A stretch of DNA of 64,000 bases, from NCBI RefSeq assembly GCF_002240355.1, contig NZ_CP016354.1, forward strand, positions 62,001 to 126,000. Reading direction: 5' to 3'. Shown one piece after another: positions 58,232 through 64,000 of the stretch; the stretch's first letter is position 1; each line of letters begins with the position of its first letter. The position numbers and the translations under genes were made by a program. The notes beneath the pieces were generated by a model, which saw only the letters and a program-made list of their open reading frames with translations, did not search any database and was not told the DNA's origin. The DNA comes from Prauserella marina (GTDB lineage Bacteria; Actinomycetota; Actinomycetes; Mycobacteriales; Pseudonocardiaceae).

Positions 58232-58270
58232 TCACTCGGTTTCTTTCTGCGCGGTCGATTTGGCGCCCAT
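58232..58270 (-). promoter_or_regulatory. Conserved leader, copy 10, overlapping a coding end
   Basis: Minus strand GGCGCCAAATCGACCGCGCA GAAAGAAACCGAGTGATGGG. Core conserved, GACC part diverged because it codes for the end of the 35-aa protein. Confidence 0.6.
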
Positions 58271-58339
58271 GCCGTAGCTCCAGCACATCGGGGTCGGGCC
58301 GGTGTGCTGGAGCTCGAACAGGGTGTCCGCGCCGCTCAT
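58232..58339 (-). CDS. Small protein, 35 aa
   Basis: ATG 58339 overlaps the stop of the DUF3560 gene (ATGA). MSGADTLFELQHTGPTPMCW then SYGMGAKSTAQKETE. The last codons GAA ACC GAG TGA are the leader core of the next gene. Coupling supports translation. Function unknown. Confidence 0.5.
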   Translation of the reverse strand: MSGADTLFELQHTGPTPMCWSYGMGAKSTAQKETE

Positions 58340-59409
58340 TGCTGGCACCGCAGGCGCAGGGCGATCCGGTCGGCGCCGGGTGTGTCGTAGGCTTCGGCGA
58401 ACTCGGGCGACATCTGCTCGGTGGTGCGGTGCCCGGACAGCTTGTGCCAGGTGACGGTCTGGGTGAATTCCTTCTCGCCGGGCCGCGGCGGCGGGAACAC
58501 TGGGTTCGGCACGGTGACCGACTTCTTGTTCACCCGGACCACCCGCATCCACATGCCGTTGCAGGAGACCCAGTCGCCCTTGGCGACCTGGTCCGGGCCG
58601 AGCGTGGATGCCTTGCCCTCGGCCTGGAGCTGGGCGTAGACGCCTTTCCAGTAGTCGATCTGTTCGGTGAGGGTGGCGATCTCGCGCCGCAGGTAGACCG
58701 CGCGCTCCTCGCCGGGGTATCGGATTCCCCGCCGGTGCCGCGGCTGGCCGTGCTCGTCGGTCTCGGTGATCCAGGCCGGTTCGCCGTTGAGCTCGCGCTG
58801 GAAGCGCCGGCGGTCGGCTTCCTGCTTCTCGATCCGGTTGGCCACGGTGACCGGGTTATGGCGGGCGCCCATGTGGTGCGACGCGATCTCGGCGCGGCCC
58901 TCCAGCTGGGCAGCGTAGGCGGCTTCATCCATCGACTTGTGGAAGTTGTTCCAGGCCCGGTCGCGCCGATTGCGGTCCGCCTTGTAGCTGTAGTGATCGA
59001 CCAGCAGCGGCTGGCCAAACGGGATGCTGTCGAACACGGCGGCCGCCTTCGCCCGTGAGGCGTCGGCCTTGGCCTGCTGCTTCCCGGCGCGTTCGGTGAG
59101 CCGGTCGACCCGGTCGTCCATGCGCTCGGCGAGATCGGTTTCCTGCTGTTCGACGCTGGGCATCGCGTCGTTGATCTCGCGCTCGACGGTGTAGCCCGCC
59201 TCGGTGAGCACCCGCTCGATGTCGGCGATGGCATACGGCTTGGACTGACGGTGCCGCGAGGACCGCAGCAGCCACGCGTCGGCGGAGCGCGACCACGTCC
59301 AGGACGGATGCGCCTTCAGCGCCAGGTGCGCGGGGCTGTACTTCGTGGTGCCCTCGACGGTGGTGCCGGACTCGTAGTCGTGATGGATCGTCAGATGTCC
59401 CAGGGACAT
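58336..59409 (-). CDS. DUF3560-family protein
   Basis: From ATG 59409: MSLGHLTIHHDYESGTTVEG TTKYSP, LKAHPSWTWSRSADAWLLRS and the long charged helix (ERMDDRVDRLTERAGKQQAK ADASRAKA) followed by FGQPLLVDHYSYKADRNRRD. This is the DUF3560 pattern known from plasmids and phages. Function not established. 357 residues. Leader copy 11 upstream. Confidence 0.78.
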   Translation of the reverse strand: MSLGHLTIHHDYESGTTVEGTTKYSPAHLALKAHPSWTWSRSADAWLLRSSRHRQSKPYAIADIERVLTEAGYTVEREINDAMPSVEQQETDLAERMDDRVDRLTERAGKQQAKADASRAKAAAVFDSIPFGQPLLVDHYSYKADRNRRDRAWNNFHKSMDEAAYAAQLEGRAEIASHHMGARHNPVTVANRIEKQEADRRRFQRELNGEPAWITETDEHGQPRHRRGIRYPGEERAVYLRREIATLTEQIDYWKGVYAQLQAEGKASTLGPDQVAKGDWVSCNGMWMRVVRVNKKSVTVPNPVFPPPRPGEKEFTQTVTWHKLSGHRTTEQMSPEFAEAYDTPGADRIALRLRCQQ

Positions 59410-59424
59410 GGCAATGCGCCTCTT

Positions 59425-59468
59425 TTCACTCGGTTTCGTGGTGCGGCGCAGGCGGTTTGGTCGGTCCG
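59425..59468 (-). promoter_or_regulatory. Conserved leader, copy 11
   Basis: Minus strand GGACCGACCAAACCGCCTGC ... CACGAAACCGAGTGAAAAGA GG before the ATG at 59409. Confidence 0.75.
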
Positions 59469-59479
59469 TGTGCGCCCAG

Positions 59480-59504
59480 TTCACGGCCCTCGGTGGGCCG
59501 TGAA
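59480..59504. terminator. Perfect 10-bp hairpin
   Basis: TTCACGGCCC-TCGGT-GGGCCGTGAA, between the gene ending at 59597 and leader copy 11. Confidence 0.55.
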
Positions 59505-59596
59505 CAGTAGAAAGGCCCGACACCGGCGGTCGTGACGACCGCGCGGCGCCGGGCCTGAAAAGGGGAAGGCGGCGGCAAGCACCCCGCCGGAGGTGA

Positions 59597-60181
59597 TCAG
59601 CTCAGAACGAACTCAGGCTCGACGAGATCGAACGGGACGGTCTGCGGCGCGTAGGCGCAATCCACCCGTTCGCCGTGGTGTCGTCCGGAGCACTCGATCG
59701 GGCCGAGCACCCGGTCGGGCACCGCGAGCTTGGCGCGGGTGAATTCCTCGTGATCGTCGATCGTGGACCCGTGCAACGCTTCGCGGTGCTCGTTGTTCAG
59801 GCCGATGCGGGGCTGGTCCGGGAAGGCATCCGCCCACATGCGGAACACCAGCCCCGAGGCCGACTGCGTGATCGGGGTGGCCAGTGCGACCTCGCACATG
59901 GCGATGACGACCTCGGCCGCCGTGCCGGGCCGGGTGTCTTCGCCGCGGGCGACCCGGTCGAGCAATTCCCGGCTGTGCCCGCGGTAGACGAACTCGGTGT
60001 GCATCCGGTCGCTGGTCGGGCGGATGAGCGTGAAGCTGTGGTACAGCGTGTCGGCGGCGTGCGGGTGGCGCCCGATTGCCTTGCTGATCTCGTCTTCGCC
60101 CCAGTCCAGTAGTTCGAACACGGGGGTCAGCGCGTTCGATGCGCTCTCCAGGATCTCGGTGAGCATTTCCTCGGTGAACAT
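59597..60181 (-). CDS. Hypothetical protein, 194 aa
   Basis: MFTEEMLTEILESASNALTP. Helical, with TLYHSFTLIRPTSDRMHTEF VYRGHSRELLDRVARGED and a C-terminal GPIECSGRHHGERVDCAYAP. Last large gene of the array at its right end; leader copy 12 upstream. Function unknown. Confidence 0.6.
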   Translation of the reverse strand: MFTEEMLTEILESASNALTPVFELLDWGEDEISKAIGRHPHAADTLYHSFTLIRPTSDRMHTEFVYRGHSRELLDRVARGEDTRPGTAAEVVIAMCEVALATPITQSASGLVFRMWADAFPDQPRIGLNNEHREALHGSTIDDHEEFTRAKLAVPDRVLGPIECSGRHHGERVDCAYAPQTVPFDLVEPEFVLS

Positions 60182-60196
60182 GCGTGGCGTGTTCCT

Positions 60197-60239
60197 TTCA
60201 CTCGGTTTCTGTTTGCGCGCAACGGGTTCGGTCGGTCCC
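60197..60239 (-). promoter_or_regulatory. Conserved leader, copy 12
   Basis: Minus strand GGGACCGACCGAACCCGTTG then CGCGCAAACAGAAACCGAGT GAAAGGAAC before the ATG at 60181. Confidence 0.75.
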
Positions 60240-60333
60240 ATCACGCAATCGACACGGCCCCGCAGAGGGCCGCAGACACAGAAAAGACCTGGCCCCGCAG
60301 CGATCGTGGTGACCGAACGGGGCTGGACAGAGA

Positions 60334-60468
60334 TCAGGGCGGGGCGGGTACCCAGCTCCTGGCGTGGCGCCCTGGGAGCGGCTCGATGACGGAGTCGAGA
60401 GCATGTGCGTCCGCGTTCCCCTGGATGATTCCGACGATCGTGGGCATGGACAGAACGGCTATAGACAT
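60334..60468 (-). CDS. Small protein, 44 aa
   Basis: From ATG 60468 behind AAGGAGTTCTCGC: MSIAVLSMPTIVGIIQGNAD then AHALDSVIEPLPGRHARSWV. No leader core upstream, but a good Shine-Dalgarno. Function unknown. Confidence 0.45.
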   Translation of the reverse strand: MSIAVLSMPTIVGIIQGNADAHALDSVIEPLPGRHARSWVPAPP

Positions 60469-60550
60469 GCGAGAACTCCTTGTGGAATAAGGGAAATGAC
60501 GGATTCCGGGTTCTTTGACCCGGCGTTGTTTTGCGGTGCTGCTGCTTGTT

Positions 60551-60668
60551 TCGGTGGGGCGCATTCGCCGGGCGCTGGCGGCGGTGAGGGGGTCAAGCCG
60601 GCGGGCGCTTTTCCCGCGGGCTTGAGGCCCGGCCGCCGTCGGCGCAGAATGCACAGCCCCACCGAGAC
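60551..60668. repeat. Large palindrome, GGTGGGG family, copy C
   Basis: TCGGTGGGGCGCATTC with GAATGCACAGCCCCACCGA outside; GGTCAAGCCGGCGGGCG with CCCGCGGGCTTGAGGCC inside. It stands in the divergent gap between 60468 (-) and 60809 (+). Confidence 0.65.
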
Positions 60669-60808
60669 GGGGCGGCCGCGCCAGCACTGATACGGGGCTG
60701 AGACTGGTCAGACCGTAGAGAGCGGTCCTCGGTGCCCCGGCTTGTCGTGACTGCGATTAGCGGAGGTCGTCGGCGGCTTATTCACGGCGCAATCGATAAT
60801 GTGGCTCC

Positions 60809-62067
60809 GTGATCTGCCGCTACCACCTCAGGTGTCCCGGCTGCGAGGAAATGTTTGTCATGCGCATCGGGTGGAGCCGACCCGCGGGACTCGCTTCTAT
60901 CTGCCGTGCCCCCTGTGCCGCCTCCCAATTCAAGGGTCAATGTCGGGCTCCGAGCTCTCGAACCACCGGCTCGATATCGCCTGTGAGGTGCTGAGCAGCC
61001 GCGACCCGGAGCCGAACGGCGTGGCGGTGGTAACCGTCAATCCATTCGTTCCGTCGCTCTATGAAGCAGACTCACTCACTCCCACCGGGGCCTTCCCCAC
61101 GATGACTCTCTTGCAGATCCTCGGCGACGACGGCTTTGTTGAGTTCGAGTCTGAGCGTCACCAGGCCCTCGAAGCTGGCCGGGCCCTGTGGCCCCAGGTC
61201 CGGATGCTGTTCCAGTACTACCTCCAGGGCAATGCTGAGATGTTCACTCGCATCGCAAAGAAGCATCTCGAGCTTGAGTGGGAGCCGAGCGCGAGCCACC
61301 AGCGGACCACCGTCGCCTACCAGGCGCTGGGGATAGCCACGATCATGATCACGGGGACAACGGGGAACTCCAGCGGGAGAGTGATCAGCCGCTTCGCGCG
61401 GAAGCACACCGCAGCGATGGAGCGGCACGCAGACCACCTCAGAGCCTTCCGACGTCGGGGAAAAGCATCCGCCGTGCTGGAACAAGATCTGTTCACCGAA
61501 CTCAACCGCTTCGTGGAGCAGCACGAGGCGTGGGAGATGGGCCTGCTCGCCAGGTTCGTCGGCGCGGAAGAGAAGAGAGCTTTCGAGGAGCTGGTGCTGT
61601 TCCGGGACGAGTTCTCGACGGTGAGGGACCTCTACCAGCACGGATTCGAGCTGGCTTGTAAGTGCCTGTGGCCGTTGGTGGCTGTCCAGAACACTGTCAA
61701 GCGGGGTAGCCCCGACGACTTCGGGGACGTCCACCCCGAGAGCGTGCCCGTAAAGCAGCGCCCCAAGAGCCTTGAGAAATTCGACAAGCTGTCCAGCGCA
61801 TACAAGATCGCGTACGTGGCTCAGGTTCCCGGCTGGGAGTCGTTCGCGGTTCTGCTCGACAATCGTCGTCGCAACACGATCGGGCACGCTACGGCGTACC
61901 ACGATCTTCAGACAGGCCGTGTAGTCAGCGATGTTGACCCCGCCGGGATGACGTACCTCGAGTTCCTCAGCGAGCCCCTCGACGTCTTCGAAGCACTCTC
62001 GACGCTCGCCCAGGTCTTACGAGCAAGCCGCGTGGCTGCATCTCCGGACTTTGGCCTGGCGGAGTAA
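60809..62067 (+). CDS. Zinc-ribbon hypothetical protein, one frame break near the start
   Basis: GTG 60809 opens MICRYHLRCPGCEEMFVMRI. The frame then needs one more G at 60869-60871 to join VEPTRGTRFYLPCPLCRLPI QG. That restores a two-CxxC zinc ribbon. The remaining 370 residues read without interruption: helical, with TVAYQALGIATIMITGTTGN and a charged middle (QHEAWEMGLLARFVGAEEKR). As given, translation from ATG 60799 reaches the stop but lacks the first CxxC. No family known; not linked to the array by a leader. Confidence 0.6.
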
Positions 62068-62166
62068 AGAGTCCGAGCACGGCCCGATTTGCGCCGACTA
62101 CCAACGGCAACCAGTACCTTGAAGGATCGCCTCACCGGCGCCCTGGCTGGCGCTGCCGAGACAGAG

Positions 62167-62766
62167 TCAGAGCCGGAAGGGATTGCCGTGGTGGCCGTGG
62201 TTCACCTGGTCGGCCAGGTCGGCGACGGCGGGCAGGTCGGTGGCGCCGAATCCGGCGGCGATGCCGACCACAGGGGACGGAACCCGGTCGAGGATGAGGG
62301 CCCAGTGGGTGTCGCGGCCTTCGAGGACGATGGAGATCGCGAGCCGGGCCTGTCCGTCACTGCCGAAGGGTGGAGTGGTCGCGGTGCGAGGCAGCACGAT
62401 CGCGTCCAGCTCGGCATCGAACGCGTCGTGGCGGTCCCCCAGCGCTGATCGCTCATCATGCAGGCGCAGCAGCAGTACCCGGCAGGCATCGACGCTGTCC
62501 GGCCTGTTCAGGTCCTGGTACTGGTAGTCGAGGCGGTATGCCTGCAACACCGCAGAGGCCAGCGGGTCCGATTCGGGCTCGAGGTCCCAGCGGTCGGGTT
62601 CAATACCGTGAGAACGTCCGGCGGCATAGAGGTCCGCCAGAAGGTTCGCCGCGTCGGCGAGCAGGGGCTCGGTGTAGAGCTGGGAGAGGTCCTGGCGCGC
62701 GGCGCGTTCGATCTGCGGGCGGGCACGCGCCAGCAGCGCCGCACGGTCCTTCTCGTTGTCAATCAC
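62167..62766 (-). CDS. Hypothetical protein, about 199 aa
   Basis: From GTG 62766: VIDNEKDRAALLARARPQIE. ADLYAAGRSHGIEPDRWDLE, QAYRLDYQYQDLNRPDSVDA and RLAISIVLEGRDTHWALILD follow. The frame is open to ATG 62874 (MIARDGGRYCRRDQQL), a possible alternative start. No family recognised. Confidence 0.55.
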   Translation of the reverse strand: MIDNEKDRAALLARARPQIERAARQDLSQLYTEPLLADAANLLADLYAAGRSHGIEPDRWDLEPESDPLASAVLQAYRLDYQYQDLNRPDSVDACRVLLLRLHDERSALGDRHDAFDAELDAIVLPRTATTPPFGSDGQARLAISIVLEGRDTHWALILDRVPSPVVGIAAGFGATDLPAVADLADQVNHGHHGNPFRL

Positions 62767-63130
62767 CGGCCGATCCTCTCGCACAGAGCATTGTGGTGGT
62801 GGTACCGCAGCCCAGTCAGGGATGTCCAGCTGCTGGTCGCGGCGACAGTAGCGGCCGCCATCCCGTGCGATCACGGGCTTCGCGCCGTGGTGCGCAACGG
62901 ACTCGACGTGACGCTGTTCGATGCCCTAGACCCAGCGCACCGTCAAAACCACTGGTCAGAGGTATATCCGCCCGGTTTCGGCGAATACTACGGTGGCCCC
63001 CCTTCCCGGCGTCATCGCGTCGGGCATGGCCTCACTCCGCAGCGTCGGCTGTGGCTCGCCACGGAGCGTTCCTTCGAGTGAATCCTATTGCGACTCAACC
63101 TGGCACTCGTCCGCGCGGGGCGAACGACGG
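62767..63130. other. 365-bp gap with weak coding signal
   Basis: On the plus strand a frame reads VVRNGLDVTLFDALDPAHRQ NHWSEVYPPGFGEYYGGPPS to a stop at 63081. It looks partly coding, but there is no clear start. The gap also separates repA from the rest and may contain its terminator. Confidence 0.35.
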
Positions 63131-64000
63131 CTACTGGGCGCGCAGCTCGCGGGTGGCTTTCGTCGGCACGGAAGTCAGCCCCGGACGCAGCAGCAACCCC
63201 GCCGGGGTGATCTCGACATTGGCTTCCGGGTAGACCAGCAACACATTGCGCAGCGCGGTAGTGATGTTCTCCTTGAGCTTGTACCGGCCTTTGGGGGTCT
63301 TCGAGAACTGGTAGCCGAACTGCTCGCCGATGTCGTCCCACTTGTGCGTGAAGGACTTCCCGGTCCGCTGGAGGTTGAACATCTTGTAGGTCAGCCAAGC
63401 GTAGAGGTCGATCTCGGCGGCCGATCCCAGCAGCCGCACGACTTCGAGATTCAGCGGCACCGGACTCTCGACGATCTCGTCGTAGAAGTCGCTGCTGAGC
63501 TGGACATACGACGGGAACAGCGATTCCTGCCCCATCGCGGCGTCGCCGAGGTCCAGGGCCCACGCCTTGGCGATCCTCAGACTCACGCCCGCCTGGCGCT
63601 GATCGTTGTTGCCCATCCACTGGTAGTTGATCTCGGCGTTGAACAGCCGCGTCGCCTGCTCCTTGACCCGCGTGCGCGTGCCGTTGCGGCCGCCGGTGGC
63701 CCGCTGGCCCAGCAGCTTCACGACGAAGTCGGACAGCGACGAGCCCAACTCGATCTTCGGGCTCTTCGTGCGCAGGGCCTCGGCGGTGACCCACATGAGC
63801 AGCGCCCGAGGGATGACCCCGAACGGGTAGCCGTAGCTGCCGGTTTCCCCGTTGGGGCCAAGGCGTACGCCCGGACGCACGGTAAGCCAGAACGCCCCGT
63901 TGCGCCGCACCCAGATCTCGGTGCCGGCTTTGGGCTGCCGATACGGCAGGAACGCCATGGTCAACGGGCCGGGATTGAAGGCCAGGGAGTCGCCGCTGTC
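63131..64000 (-). CDS. RepA-type plasmid replication initiator, partial (runs off right edge)
   Basis: The frame is open through the right edge (DSGDSLAFNPGPLTMAFLPY), so the true start lies outside. TGSYGYPFGVIPRALLMWVT AEALRTKSPKIELGSSLSDF, then GGRNGTRTRVKEQATRLFNA follow the conserved RepA C-terminal family pattern (PRxLLxWxxxEAxRTKS, LGxSLxxF, TGGRxGTxTR). It then continues AEIDLYAWLTYKMFNLQRTG KSFTHKWDDIGEQFG, a winged-helix DNA-binding region. It should bind an origin nearby, probably outside or near the right edge. Confidence 0.82.
   Translation of the reverse strand, partial: DSGDSLAFNPGPLTMAFLPYRQPKAGTEIWVRRNGAFWLTVRPGVRLGPNGETGSYGYPFGVIPRALLMWVTAEALRTKSPKIELGSSLSDFVVKLLGQRATGGRNGTRTRVKEQATRLFNAEINYQWMGNNDQRQAGVSLRIAKAWALDLGDAAMGQESLFPSYVQLSSDFYDEIVESPVPLNLEVVRLLGSAAEIDLYAWLTYKMFNLQRTGKSFTHKWDDIGEQFGYQFSKTPKGRYKLKENITTALRNVLLVYPEANVEITPAGLLLRPGLTSVPTKATRELRAQ

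Noticed and set aside
47865-60239. Leader as a conserved short peptide ending ETE-stop
   Set aside because: The spacer between the GACCAAACC part and the GAAACCGAGTGA part changes by non-multiples of three, so upstream residues differ (for example NPLRAN, TRCAQT, KPPAPHH). Only nucleotides are conserved.
1-64000. CRISPR array, tRNA or rRNA genes
   Set aside because: No regularly spaced identical repeats with unique spacers, and no cloverleaf or rRNA sequence, were seen on either strand. The array leaders are promoter-proximal repeats separated by genes.

Overview
The window is high-GC DNA (roughly two thirds G+C, many GTG starts, ATGA-coupled genes) from a filamentous or nocardioform actinomycete. 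It looks like a large part of a conjugative plasmid or related conjugative element. At least one mobile element has inserted into it. I cannot name the species; gene types suggest Pseudonocardiales, Mycobacteriales or Streptomyces-like hosts. No rRNA, tRNA or CRISPR array was seen.

Layout. (1) 1-12.1 kb is accessory: three XRE-type regulators, an EEP-family nuclease/phosphatase, an ATGA-coupled run of unknown genes (2.7-5.9 kb), a toxin-antitoxin-like pair (7.45-8.06 kb), and a four-gene operon XRE / ImmA-IrrE peptidase / MAB_1171c-type membrane protein / nucleoside hydrolase (8.9-12.1 kb). (2) 12.3-25.6 kb is a conjugation module: a wall hydrolase (lytic transglycosylase-like plus NlpC/P60), a VirB2-like small membrane protein, a single-TM VirB8-like protein, a VirB6-like protein, a SCO6880-family protein, a VirB4-like ATPase, a VirD4/TraG-like coupling ATPase, a DUF4913 protein, a protein ending in an FtsK-gamma-like winged helix, then MobC and a MobA-like relaxase on the opposite strand. 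(3) 25.6-28.7 kb holds a small coiled-coil gene, a Zn-ribbon protein and a non-coding region with a perfect 23-bp inverted repeat.

(4) 28.72-42.43 kb is a discrete 13.7-kb insertion that splits an HNH-endonuclease-like gene. CAGAC stands at both junctions, and joining the flanks across one copy restores the reading frame exactly. The element carries a trio of tyrosine recombinases plus a TnpC-like (DUF6262) gene at its right end. Its cargo includes a GntR regulator divergent from a minus-strand operon: an unknown protein, a P-loop NTPase, a class I lysyl-tRNA-synthetase-like catalytic domain fused to an ASCH domain, a small unknown, a HAD phosphatase and an alpha/beta hydrolase. This cargo is the best candidate for an undescribed system.

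(5) 43-60.5 kb is a long array of mostly single, minus-strand, mostly unknown genes, with SSB and a prim-pol primase at its start and DUF932 and DUF3560 proteins within it. Many genes are preceded by the same leader (core GAAACCGAGTGAA running straight into the Shine-Dalgarno) and followed about 14-30 nt after the stop by a strong hairpin. Larger GGTGGGGCG palindromes recur between genes. (6) 60.5-64 kb holds an unknown zinc-ribbon protein, another unknown gene and, at the right edge, a RepA-type replication initiator. With SSB and prim-pol it suggests autonomous replication.

Caution: at least six single-base homopolymer-type frame breaks occur in otherwise well-conserved frames (about 40.20, 50.44, 53.19, 57.64, 57.72 and 60.87 kb). 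They look more like sequencing indels than biology, but decay cannot be excluded.
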